Part shown: one piece after another, positions 48,901 to 58,104 of the stretch
How positions within the stretch are numbered: the stretch's first letter is position 1
Layout: every line of letters begins with the position of its first letter
Assembly: GCF_002214605.1 (NCBI RefSeq)
Contig: NZ_CP015193.1
Location: 1,034,978-1,098,977, forward strand
DNA: 64,000 bases
Source of the DNA: Thermococcus chitonophagus
Lineage (GTDB): Archaea > Methanobacteriota_B > Thermococci > Thermococcales > Thermococcaceae
Direction of reading: 5' to 3'
Program-made: the position numbers and the translations under genes
Notes under the pieces: generated by a model
The model's database searches: none
The model's input: the letters and a program-made list of their open reading frames with translations, nothing else
Told to the model about the DNA's origin: nothing

Positions 48901-49348
48901 TCTCATATATTGGAACTGCTTCTCCCTTAACCCTCAATATCCTTATGTTTCCATAAACGTCTAGAACTTTAACTTCACCAACATACTTTGTCTGCTTAGC
49001 TCCTGCAGAGAGTATATCTTGGAGGCTGATTGTTGATTTTTCCTCAGGTTTTTTAACAGGGACTTCTGGCTTCTTTAGTATCTCTGCTAGTTTGGGAGCA
49101 CTCTCTTCTTTCAAAAAGGCAAGCGGAAGGGGCGGCTTCTCCTCTTCTTTCTCTTTTGGCTTAAGAGTCTCACTACTCTTACCTGCTAGGATATCACCGA
49201 GGGATAAGGGCCTCTCTGTTTTCTCGCTTTCTTCCTTTTTTAAAGACCCTTCTTGGGGTTTACTCCCCTTCTTTAAAATAGCCTCCAACGTTAAATTATC
49301 GCTACTTAGGATCTCATCTATCCACGACTTTTTCTTTTTCTCCTCCAA
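45977..49348 (-). CDS. klbA: KlbA-type secretion/pilus ATPase containing an intein
   Basis: A 1123-residue precursor. The host protein (residues 1-459 joined to 959-1123, 624 residues) is a GspE/TadA-type hexameric ATPase: a disordered Lys/Glu/Pro-rich N-terminus (1-120), an N-terminal domain, Walker A GGTGSGKT (364-371), an acidic ISIEDTAELQL box and a Walker B at RIIVGEVRGPEA. The intein interrupts the conserved MNTGHDG and CMGTIHSNSA segment, at the His box essential for ATPase function, so splicing is needed for activity. It powers assembly with the TadB and TadC proteins downstream. Confidence 0.93.
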   Translation of the reverse strand: MEEKKKKSWIDEILSSDNLTLEAILKKGSKPQEGSLKKEESEKTERPLSLGDILAGKSSETLKPKEKEEEKPPLPLAFLKEESAPKLAEILKKPEVPVKKPEEKSTISLQDILSAGAKQTKYVGEVKVLDVYGNIRILRVKGEAVPIYEINLPKLSKEEEKLLKMVRDRAIVEIQIDPESIPNFEERRRVFMREVRRMVKEMAPTLSEGRVELLAELVVQNMIGYGKLDPLVRDDNLEEIMVIGTNKPVYVWHRRFGMCKTNIVFENERDILNIIERIAREVGRRIDQQNPLLDARLPDGSRVNATLPPISLDGPTLTIRKFKKDPLTIIDLIKYGTLNSEVAAFLWLLVDGLGVKPANILVAGGTGSGKTTTLNSLAMFIPPSERVISIEDTAELQLPIEHWVRLETRPPNVEGKGEITMDDLVKNTLRMRPDRIIVGEVRGPEARTMFTAMNTGHDGALYDFSVIQLSNGRFVLIGDLLEELFKKYSDRIKTHKDLEYVVLDEKDRFEVVSIGPDLKAGKHVVSRIWRRKVREGEKLIRVITRTGNEVILTKTHPFFVFSDGDVVRKEAEKLKPGDRVAVMRKPPKPPQRKAIINPEIYAGISDYYLVLNGKNLVKIQNDGIPPEMVQYLLSINSKPVKIVCEVDESLSYVVGVLLGDGYISSNGYYISATFDDESYMKAFTSAIQEFLPESEPQVKRESTYTVVTHVLKPFVEFLHSNDDLLRHFIAGLFDADAYVDEKGPAIVLTTKSENLARKVWYALQRLGIISTVSRVKDGENVIFRVTVRGVDNLIRFYTYIPLRHSRKRAELEEIIKKHKARRGKRTDRVPISPIMIEPLRRKLNLTVSELSKLASYYAGEKVSESLIRHIEKGRIKEVRRSALRGIALALQQIARDIDDEDSWVQAKRLELIADGDVYWDEVVSVEEVDPRELGIEYVYDLTVEDDHNYVANGIVVSNCMGTIHSNSARETIIRLESPPMNVPRIMIPALDIIIMQVRYHTRKKGTIRRITEIAEVSGIEGESVQLNFLYKYDPAKDELVRTEVPSRFLQTLSYHTGMHPDEIMYEIEKRKLVLDWMIEKGIRRIDEVGAQIREFYIDEEEFFKKIEREATTIEMSKRIKEFI
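46475..47971 (-). mobile_element. KlbA intein with LAGLIDADG homing endonuclease
   Basis: Residues 460-958 of the precursor (499 residues). It begins with Ala, not Cys or Ser, in GHDG|ALYDFSV, and ends IVVSN before Cys959, so it is an alanine-1 (class 2 type) intein, as known for other KlbA inteins. Block B has TKTHPFFVF. The endonuclease domain has two LAGLIDADG-like helices, SYVVGVLLGDGYISS and HFIAGLFDADAYVD, and a DNA-binding extension follows. Block F reads VYDLTVEDDHNYVANG. The penultimate residue is Ser rather than His. Both LAGLIDADG helices look intact. Confidence 0.93.
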
Positions 49349-49360
49349 CTATCTCACCCC

Positions 49361-50311
49361 TTAGTTAACCCCCCATTTAAACTTGTAAGAAATCTCAATT
49401 GAAGATCCATCACCCAGCCACACTACCCATACAGGATAATCAATCTTTGTATTAACAGTTTTTGCGGTGTTGATTTTAACTTTTGAGGTTAATAGATCCT
49501 GAGAGATATCATAAATTACCAGCTCATTTTGGATATCTATGGAACTTGGCTGGTTAATCTCTCCGGTGCTCCAAAATGTTTCCTGAAGGTACTCAATATA
49601 ACCAGTATAATTCATTGTTGGAGCTGGTGAATATCCATATACCTTGGCTCCTGGAAACAGCAATGGAGGTGCAATAGCGAAAACAACGCGAGTTGGAATA
49701 TTTAAGGTTGTGTTATGGGTAACCTTGAATTTAACAATCCCCTGGTAGTTATACACAACAACATCGAATGCTTTGATATCAAAAAGGGCTTTAGGATCTA
49801 AATAGTGTGGAAAGTTTAACAGTTGGGGGTACATAACGTTACAGATTGGCCCAGTATATATTGTGGGGGGTATCTTTATCTTTAGAACATCTCCCTCAAT
49901 ATATCCATATCCTGTGCATTGAGGCTGATAGTAATTTTTAAGGTCTATGGGAAATGCGTCTGTTTCATTTATGAAAAACCTAACTCTCAAAACTTCATGC
50001 GGATATATCCAAAAACCTGGCACGTAGTTTAGGAGGGTTTGACCCGGGGTTCCTACTATAGAATCTCCTGAAGATGTATGATACAGGAATTCACTCTCGT
50101 TTTTTCTTAACACCTCAAACTGATACCTGGGGTTTACAATAATATATCTTGGAACATCGCCTGTATTAACGAGAGTGACATTCAGTTCGACTTCAACGAG
50201 ACCTGTCAGGTATATGTTATTTCTTTTAATTGGTTCAAACCCTCCCATAGATGGTTTAGTTACTATGCTCACAACTAATAATAAAAGGAGGAAAGCCTTG
50301 AGACTTCTCAT
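49361..50311 (-). CDS. Secreted protein of the pilus-like operon, unknown function
   Basis: A 316-residue protein with an N-terminal signal peptide (MRSLKAFLLLLLVVSIVTKP) and no other clear membrane segment. The mature part is beta-rich, with Asn-Xaa-Ser/Thr sequons that could be glycosylated on the surface (LNVTLVN, RKNESEF, HNTTLN, MNYTGYI). I do not recognise the family. It is 12 bases from klbA and downstream of the DUF515 gene, so it is probably a structural or assembly factor of the same machine. It lacks a class III (pilin) signal peptide. Confidence 0.65.
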   Translation of the reverse strand: MRSLKAFLLLLLVVSIVTKPSMGGFEPIKRNNIYLTGLVEVELNVTLVNTGDVPRYIIVNPRYQFEVLRKNESEFLYHTSSGDSIVGTPGQTLLNYVPGFWIYPHEVLRVRFFINETDAFPIDLKNYYQPQCTGYGYIEGDVLKIKIPPTIYTGPICNVMYPQLLNFPHYLDPKALFDIKAFDVVVYNYQGIVKFKVTHNTTLNIPTRVVFAIAPPLLFPGAKVYGYSPAPTMNYTGYIEYLQETFWSTGEINQPSSIDIQNELVIYDISQDLLTSKVKINTAKTVNTKIDYPVWVVWLGDGSSIEISYKFKWGVN

Positions 50312-50323
50312 TTTTTCATCACC

Positions 50324-51724
50324 TCAGGGCTTAGAGAGCTTTGCTATTACTAGTGAATTTTCTGACTTCAATACTTGAGATACGAATTCAGTAGGTATCT
50401 CGACAATTACCAAAACTCTAGTATTCTCATTCAGCGCCAATAAGTTTGAAGATTCCTCCAAGGTTAAAACTTTCCACCCATACTTTTCTAGCTTTTCCTT
50501 GATTTCCTCAGGATCCTTAATCTTTCCTGCCGCTATGGCTTTTAACACTTCTCCAAGGTTTACGGAATACGAGTAGCTCGCTGAAAGGGTCTCGCTACTA
50601 GTCTGCTGAACTGAACTCTGGCTCTGGGATGTTTGAGATACCTGGTAAGGTGTTTCTCCTGGAGAGTAGTTCGTGCTGGAGGACTGCTGAGTTGTCGTTG
50701 AGGAAGTTGATGACCATGAGGTAGTCTTCGACTGGGTTTCCGATACTTGAATTTGACCGGCATCGAATAGGACTAGCACTACATATCCCTCTGGAACTAA
50801 CCTCTTGCCGGTCTTCTTGTCATATATTTGTATTTTGTCTCCAGGCTCAAGAAATCCTCCATTGACATCTTTCCTACTTAGAACAAGAGCAACTTGGACG
50901 AGCTGAACTTCTTTCACCTGGTATTGCAAGAGATCCGAGAGGTTCTCCACCTTACTTATCACTTCTTTTGCTTCGGACTTTGTGTAGATGTTTGTTGTGT
51001 TACCTTTCATCAGGATGACTTTCGTTCCAGGCATGGAGTCTATCCTATAGAAGTAGACCTTCTTCCATAAGTCCAGTAGATAGGGGGTTGGGTCTATAGA
51101 GAGTACTTCCTCCTTAGTCTTCGCACTATCAACTTGAGCTAATAAACTGTTCATGGTATCTACGATCTCCTTCTTAAGCTCATCTGGAACCTGAACGCTA
51201 AGTAAGGGTTCAAATGCCATTTTTATATTCTCTTTTGTCTGATTCTTCAGCTGTGCTAGTTCTTTGGCTAGTTTTTCCTGTTCTGCTCTTTTCTTCGCTT
51301 CCTGGAGAGCTTTCCATCTCTCTTCACAAATCGCTTTCACATTTATTTTCTGGAGATCTTCTATGCTTTTGGCAGCCATTATTGCATTTATGAGCTGGAT
51401 TTTAGCCGTATCATTTGCTAACTCGCCCTTGAAACACGCATTAACCTCGGCGATTTTAGCTTTTTTAGCATTTTCTAGCTCCCTAGCAGCTTTGTTTTCC
51501 AAGTACATATAAATACTTATAACAGCTCCAATGATTATTATCGATAAAACAAGTGCCCCAACAATAATTCTCTTTTTCCTTTCTTTCTCTCTTAGCATTC
51601 CTATTCTTGAAACCCTTCTTCGAGGAGGTTTTGGCGGAGTGGGGGCAGGTTGTTCCTCGCTCTCACTTACGGCTCTACCCAATTCCCTAAGCCTTCTTAT
51701 CTTTGCCTCAATATCCTCGGCCAC
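50324..51724 (-). CDS. DUF515-family membrane-anchored protein
   Basis: A 466-residue protein with a cytoplasmic basic, Pro-rich N-terminus, one membrane helix (about residues 53-75, VGALVLSIIIIGAVISIYMY), a long coiled coil (80-165), a central domain, a Ser/Thr/Gln-rich linker (about 330-395) and a final small alpha/beta domain. This layout matches the archaeal DUF515 group, encoded with pilus-type ATPases but with no known function. A CAGGTGGTG site favours the GTG at 51724; GTG 51736 is the alternative. First gene of the operon. Confidence 0.7.
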   Translation of the reverse strand: MAEDIEAKIRRLRELGRAVSESEEQPAPTPPKPPRRRVSRIGMLREKERKKRIIVGALVLSIIIIGAVISIYMYLENKAARELENAKKAKIAEVNACFKGELANDTAKIQLINAIMAAKSIEDLQKINVKAICEERWKALQEAKKRAEQEKLAKELAQLKNQTKENIKMAFEPLLSVQVPDELKKEIVDTMNSLLAQVDSAKTKEEVLSIDPTPYLLDLWKKVYFYRIDSMPGTKVILMKGNTTNIYTKSEAKEVISKVENLSDLLQYQVKEVQLVQVALVLSRKDVNGGFLEPGDKIQIYDKKTGKRLVPEGYVVLVLFDAGQIQVSETQSKTTSWSSTSSTTTQQSSSTNYSPGETPYQVSQTSQSQSSVQQTSSETLSASYSYSVNLGEVLKAIAAGKIKDPEEIKEKLEKYGWKVLTLEESSNLLALNENTRVLVIVEIPTEFVSQVLKSENSLVIAKLSKP

Positions 51725-51794
51725 TGTTGACACCACCTGGGGTTATCATAATAGGTATTAATGACATCACTACATATTCATGACAGCTCAAATG

Positions 51795-51809
51795 CTTATT
51801 TATATTTCG
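51795..51809 (-). promoter_or_regulatory. Promoter of the pilus-like operon
   Basis: Minus strand CGAAATATAAATAAG: BRE directly followed by TATA, predicted start near 51777 and a leader of about 50 bases. Confidence 0.6.
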
Positions 51810-51830
51810 GCCCTATACTTTTTATTCCAA

Positions 51831-51840
51831 AGTTTTTAAA
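51831..51840 (+). promoter_or_regulatory. TATA box of the TIGR04076 gene
   Basis: CCAAAG followed by AGTTTTTAAAC. The predicted start coincides with ATG 51861, so the message is probably leaderless, although AAGGTGCGAG also resembles a ribosome site. Confidence 0.5.
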
Positions 51841-51860
51841 CATGTTCTAAGGTGCGAGTT

Positions 51861-52223
51861 ATGGAGAAGCTAATAGTAAAGGTCATAGAGATAAGAGGAA
51901 AGTGCCCTGTCTTCAAATTAGGGGATAAAATAGTAATAGAGGGCCCCAGGATAGTATTAGAGAAAACAGATGCCATCTGCACTCATGCATTTGCATCACT
52001 ACTTCCATATATAGTGGCATTAAGGAAGGGAGTAAAGCCGAGCGAACTAGGGTTGGGGAAGGATGATAAAGCTTACGTTCAGTGCTTGGATCCCGGGCCT
52101 CCCTACACGAATGGGGGGACGGTAATATTTGAGATAACGGTGATCAGAAATGAAACAGAAGAAAGCGTGGAGGGTAGTCAAAGAGGTAATAAACGAGGCA
52201 GATATAGTAGTGGAGGTAGTTGA
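51861..52223 (+). CDS. TIGR04076-family small protein
   Basis: A 120-residue protein. It has the family's spaced conserved positions: CPVFKLGDKIVIEGP, then DAICTHAFASLLPYI, and CLDPGPPYTNGGTVIFEI. Function is unknown; the conserved cysteines suggest metal or redox use. The last 24 residues are a Ser/Gly/Arg-rich tail encoded in the region that is also the start of the next gene in another frame (74-base overlap), so that tail may be an accidental extension. The GTG at 51852 in frame is less likely than the ATG. Confidence 0.75.
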   Translation: MEKLIVKVIEIRGKCPVFKLGDKIVIEGPRIVLEKTDAICTHAFASLLPYIVALRKGVKPSELGLGKDDKAYVQCLDPGPPYTNGGTVIFEITVIRNETEESVEGSQRGNKRGRYSSGGS

Positions 52224-53217
52224 TGCTAGGGATCCAATAGGAACAAGAAACAGAAAACTCGAGAGAATGGTTTTGGAAAGTGGAAAGAAACTACTCATAG
52301 TGATGAACAAAGCAGATCTCGTTCCAAAGGAGTGGGCCGAAGAATATAAAAGGAGAAGTGAGATCCCAGTAATATTCATCTCAGCGAGGGAAAGAAAGGG
52401 AACTGGTATTTTAAGGAAAGAGCTAAAGAAGATTGCAAGGGAGATAGATAAGGAGAAAGTTAAAGTTGCCCTGATAGGCTATCCAAACGTTGGTAAGAGT
52501 ACAATAATAAATGTGCTTAAAGGAAAACATGCCGTGGGAACTGCTCCTATCCCAGGGTATACAAAAGGCAAACAGCTAATCAGACTAACAAAGAGATTGT
52601 GGCTTCTAGACACGCCGGGGGTTGTTCCGATAGATGACTTTGATGAACTAGTTATAAAAGGAGGATTTCCAGCCGATAAAATTAGGGATCCAGTCTCTCC
52701 AGCGCTAAAGCTCATAAGGAGGATATTAGAGACGAGGAAGGAGGCATTAACGGATAAGTTCGGTATAAAAGACTTTGAGGGCGAGGAGGATATTCTGAAA
52801 AAAATTGGAGAGAAAAGAGGCCTATTCAGGGAAGGCGGGGAAGTTGATTTAGAGGAAACCGCTAGGTGGTTTTTGAGAGAGTGGCAGACTGGCAGATTTA
52901 CATTATTTTCCAAAGATCAAGAAAAGAAGCAGGAGATAAACTGGGATTTTGAGGAGATACTGGGTAAAGTAAAGGAAGAGGAAATATTTGATCCTAGGAG
53001 AATCCTCTGGAAGTTCGAAGATAAGTTATTGGAGAAGCTTGATAATAACAAGAGGGTTGGCATACTCGAGGTTGGAGAGTTTATCGTTGGAATAGCAACG
53101 GGATTTAAGAAATGTGATTCTGCGGTAAAATTCTTGGAGAACCTTACTGGTAAGAGCGTCGTAATGAGCGAGTGCTTCGGGAAGAAATGGAAGGGGATAA
53201 TAGCTATTTTAAGCTAA
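52150..53217 (+). CDS. Circularly permuted GTPase of the YlqF/YawG family
   Basis: A 355-residue GTPase in which the G motifs occur in permuted order: NKAD (G4, 53-56), SARE (G5, near 78), GYPNVGKS (G1, 110-117) and DTPG (G3, 154-157). Relatives (RbgA, Nog2, Lsg1) act in large ribosomal subunit assembly. The region after about residue 180 is an accessory helical domain with ETARWFLREWQTGRF that may contact rRNA. The ATG at 52150 lies inside the preceding gene. The methyltransferase gene follows after 24 bases. Confidence 0.88.
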   Translation: MKQKKAWRVVKEVINEADIVVEVVDARDPIGTRNRKLERMVLESGKKLLIVMNKADLVPKEWAEEYKRRSEIPVIFISARERKGTGILRKELKKIAREIDKEKVKVALIGYPNVGKSTIINVLKGKHAVGTAPIPGYTKGKQLIRLTKRLWLLDTPGVVPIDDFDELVIKGGFPADKIRDPVSPALKLIRRILETRKEALTDKFGIKDFEGEEDILKKIGEKRGLFREGGEVDLEETARWFLREWQTGRFTLFSKDQEKKQEINWDFEEILGKVKEEEIFDPRRILWKFEDKLLEKLDNNKRVGILEVGEFIVGIATGFKKCDSAVKFLENLTGKSVVMSECFGKKWKGIIAILS

Positions 53218-53232
53218 ACCCAAATAGAGTGA

Positions 53233-55324
<2,092 letters not shown>

Positions 55325-55489
55325 GCTCACCACCAAATATTGATAGTTTTTCAGAGATAATATAGGTTGCTATATGTAAAAGTCAAGCTTCACTGATTAC
55401 AAGAAAACGACCAAATGCATACCTGAGCACAATTATACAAAAAAGTGTAGGGGCAAGTTCACGTGAAAAATAATTTTATCGAAAAATTT

Positions 55490-56173
55490 TCAACAAAGTA
55501 TAGAGTCCTCAGCTATGACGTCCTCCCTGAGTACTCCTATTCCCTCAATCCACGCCTCTATTTTATCCCCATGTCTCAATGGCCCAACACCAGGAGGGGT
55601 GCCAGTTGCAATTATATCACCAGGCTCCAGAGTCATGACTGAGCTTATGTATTCTATTAGCTCCGGGATCTTGAATATCATCTGGCTTGTTCTTCCCAAT
55701 TGCCTTAGTTTTCCGTTAACTTTAAGGCCTATCTCGAGATCCGAGGGATCAAGCTCTTTCTTATCAACGATCCTGGGGCCTATGGGAGCGAAGGTATCAA
55801 AGCCTTTACAAAGTGTCCAAGGATGACCAAGTCTTCTGGCTTCGTCTTGGAGATCCCTCGCGGTAATGTCGAGGAGTATTGTGTACCCCAGGATATAGTC
55901 AAAAGCTTTCTCTGCAGGAACTTTCTTTGCTCTCTTTCCAATTATGACCGCAAGTTCAACTTCGTGATCAACTCTTTTGCTCATCCTGGGAAGAACTATC
56001 GTTGAATCTGGTCCTATTAGGGCGGAGGGTGGTTTTAAGAAGAATATAGGCCTCTCAGGAGGTTCATCGTTCATCTCTTTTGCATGCTCAGCATAGTTCT
56101 TTGCTAGGGCAACTATCTTCGTCGGTCTGACCTCATAGTATCCATCCTTGAAAGGTAACCTAACCCAGGACAT
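55490..56173 (-). CDS. Fumarylacetoacetate hydrolase family protein (acylpyruvase-like)
   Basis: A 227-residue FAH-fold enzyme. The metal ligands are in DHEVELAVIIGK (two Glu) and LLDITARDLQ (Asp), with the family segments FFLKPPSALIGP and the glycine-rich TGTPPGVGP. Members cleave carbon-carbon bonds in acylpyruvates, decarboxylate oxaloacetate or tautomerise it, so the substrate is open. ATG 56173 follows a TATA box (GATTTTAAATC, 56213-56203) by about 35 bases. It points away from a promoter region between it and the nitrilase gene. Confidence 0.85.
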   Translation of the reverse strand: MSWVRLPFKDGYYEVRPTKIVALAKNYAEHAKEMNDEPPERPIFFLKPPSALIGPDSTIVLPRMSKRVDHEVELAVIIGKRAKKVPAEKAFDYILGYTILLDITARDLQDEARRLGHPWTLCKGFDTFAPIGPRIVDKKELDPSDLEIGLKVNGKLRQLGRTSQMIFKIPELIEYISSVMTLEPGDIIATGTPPGVGPLRHGDKIEAWIEGIGVLREDVIAEDSILC

Positions 56174-56221
56174 TTTAAACCCCGTGAAATGCTGTTTAAG
56201 GAGATTTAAAATCTATTATTT

Positions 56222-57010
56222 TTACGTGAAATAATAGTCCGGCTTCCTGTCCTTAAATATATCGTTAAGCTCATTGAGTCTTTTGTTCCTCGCAATACTT
56301 GGATCTATGTCAACAACCCCAACTTCTTCTTCCGTCTCGGAGGCCATGACTAGTACCTCTGCCCTGGGGGATGCTATTAAGCTCTTGCCAATGAATTTAA
56401 GACCTCTCTCCTCACCGACTCTGTCCGCGGTTATTGTGTATACCCTATTCTCCAGAGCCCTAATAGGCATAGCCCTCGGGGCATATGGCATTACTAAGTT
56501 AGCGGGATGTGCTATAACATCCGCCCCCTTTAATGCAAGCGTTCGAGCAGATTCGGGGAAAAACCAGTCAAAACATATCATAACACCCACCCTCAAAAAG
56601 CCAAGGTCAAATACCTTAAACCCCAAATCTCCCGGCTCAAAAAAGTACTTTTCACGATAGAACAGGTGGATTTTTCTGTACTTTCCAAGGTATCCACTTG
56701 GGCCAACTACGACTGCAGAATTGTATAGGTTCTCTCCATCCTTTTCGGCCGTTCCAGCTACAATGTACAATTCCAAATCCCTAGCAATATCCATAAGGAA
56801 GCTGGTGGTTTCCCCATCGGGGATCGGTTGAGCAACTTCAAAAACATCTTCCCTAGTCTCAAAATTGTATCCCGTGTCAAACAATTCAGGTAACACGACT
56901 AGTAGAGTACCTAATTTCTTCGCCTTCTTTATTAGCTTCTCAGCCTTTGAATAGTTCTTATCAAGGGATAAAAGCTCTGGGTTCATTTGGACAAATCCAA
57001 CCTTAACCAT
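56222..57010 (-). CDS. Nitrilase/carbon-nitrogen hydrolase
   Basis: A 262-residue hydrolase with the triad Glu42 (VVLPELFDTGYNF), Lys113 (YRKIHLFY) and Cys146 (VMICFDWFFPE). Numbering and length equal the thermoactive P. abyssi nitrilase, which hydrolyses small aliphatic dinitriles in vitro; the natural substrate is not known and may be an amide. GGTGAGAAC leads directly into ATG 57010. The frame is open for another 18 codons upstream, without a ribosome site. Confidence 0.9.
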   Translation of the reverse strand: MVKVGFVQMNPELLSLDKNYSKAEKLIKKAKKLGTLLVVLPELFDTGYNFETREDVFEVAQPIPDGETTSFLMDIARDLELYIVAGTAEKDGENLYNSAVVVGPSGYLGKYRKIHLFYREKYFFEPGDLGFKVFDLGFLRVGVMICFDWFFPESARTLALKGADVIAHPANLVMPYAPRAMPIRALENRVYTITADRVGEERGLKFIGKSLIASPRAEVLVMASETEEEVGVVDIDPSIARNKRLNELNDIFKDRKPDYYFT

Positions 57011-57279
57011 GTTCTCACCGAAAGAGCTTACAACAAATGTTCTAATTAAGGTTTGTGGATCCATGTTTTCAAGAATACTTGGTTTTCCAAGAGAATAATG
57101 CTATTAGAACAACGTACTGGCCATGATATAAATGCTATATATCGCATTGCGTTATTAAAACGATCTAAACTATTATTCCACAAAAAGAGGCTATATAATT
57201 AGACGTAATATTCGCATTAATAAAACTTAAAAATCAAGCTTCTTGGGCTAAAAATGAGAGAATTTAGGAGGTGACGCTC

Positions 57280-57393
57280 ATGAAGAGGAGACCAAGGAAG
57301 TGGAAAAAGAAAGGCAGGATGAGGTGGAAGTGGATCAAGAAGAGGATTAGGAGACTGAAGAGACAGAGGAAGAAAGAGAGAGGGCTAATCTGA
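57280..57393 (+). CDS. rpl41e: Ribosomal protein eL41
   Basis: A 37-residue, extremely basic peptide (mostly Lys and Arg, with four Trp-containing or Arg-rich turns: [18 protein letters not shown] at the start). eL41 is a single helix in archaeal and eukaryotic ribosomes. The ribosome site TAGGAGGTGA is a near-perfect match to 16S rRNA, four bases before the ATG. A TATA-like CTTAAAAAT at 57226-57234 gives a start near 57256. It is too short for most gene callers. The phosphoesterase gene starts two bases after the stop. Confidence 0.85.
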
Positions 57394-57394
57394 C

Positions 57395-58030
57395 ATGGAG
57401 CTTTCCTTATATTCTTTTGAATTTGAGAGTTCTCAAGGCAAAACTCTTATTTTTGCAGATCCTCATATTGGATTTGAGCCATTTAGAGGAATAAATGTCA
57501 GGAGCAGGTTTGAAAGGAAACTTGCAGAATTCGTTATTTCCGAAAACCCCGATCTTGTTATTATCCTTGGGGATATCAAAGAAGACCTAGGTCTCAAGAG
57601 GTACACACAGAGAGTACTGATGGAGTTTTTCAGCATTCTGAAAGATTATGAAGTCATTATAACAAAGGGAAACCACGATGGCAGGATTGAGGAAGTAACA
57701 GAGAATTTTGATAATATTTCTGTTGTAGACTACTATATACTGGATGAAATACTTTTCATGCATGGCCACAAATCCTTGCCCGAGGTCGACTTTAAGAGAG
57801 CTTTTCTGGGCCATATCCATCCAACTGCAATTATCTCCCTAAGCGGAGTTAAGAGGAGGGCAAAGTGCTTCGTTAAAGCCAAAAACTTTGTAATTCTTCC
57901 TACAATAAACCCCTTCTTCGAAGGAATGGACATAAGGGAAGGTATCAGGCTTATACCATTCCTCAAGAACCTAAAAACGGTAGACTTGCTAATCCCACCA
58001 TCTATTCATATAGAGGGGTACCCTATATAG
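57395..58030 (+). CDS. Calcineurin-like metallophosphoesterase
   Basis: A 211-residue enzyme with all five metallophosphoesterase motifs: FADPHIGFE (DxH), ILGDIKED (GD), TKGNHDG, MHGHKSLP and LGHIHPT. It belongs to the archaeal ICC-like phosphoesterases; bacterial relatives sit near helicase genes and the substrate is unknown. It begins two bases after the eL41 stop and has only GGGC/GAGAG-type purines upstream, so it is translated as the second gene of that message. The C-terminal 45 residues have no motif and may form a dimer contact. Confidence 0.83.
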   Translation: MELSLYSFEFESSQGKTLIFADPHIGFEPFRGINVRSRFERKLAEFVISENPDLVIILGDIKEDLGLKRYTQRVLMEFFSILKDYEVIITKGNHDGRIEEVTENFDNISVVDYYILDEILFMHGHKSLPEVDFKRAFLGHIHPTAIISLSGVKRRAKCFVKAKNFVILPTINPFFEGMDIREGIRLIPFLKNLKTVDLLIPPSIHIEGYPI

Positions 58031-58065
58031 AGTATTTGTTGGACTATATTTTATTTCGACAAGGC

Positions 58066-58075
58066 ATTTATATTA
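58066..58075 (+). promoter_or_regulatory. TATA box of the phosphate transporter operon
   Basis: CGACAAGGC followed by ATTTATATTA; predicted start near 58096, nine bases before ATG 58105. It argues against the longer frame that opens at 58036. Confidence 0.55.
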
Positions 58076-58104
58076 TCCCACATACTCCACAACCGGTGGA
58101 TCCA

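Noticed and set aside
57078-57091. Small hairpin CTTGG-TTTT-CCAAG before the nitrilase gene
   Set aside because: Only five base pairs in an AT-rich spacer, with no T-run and no clear relation to a start or stop.
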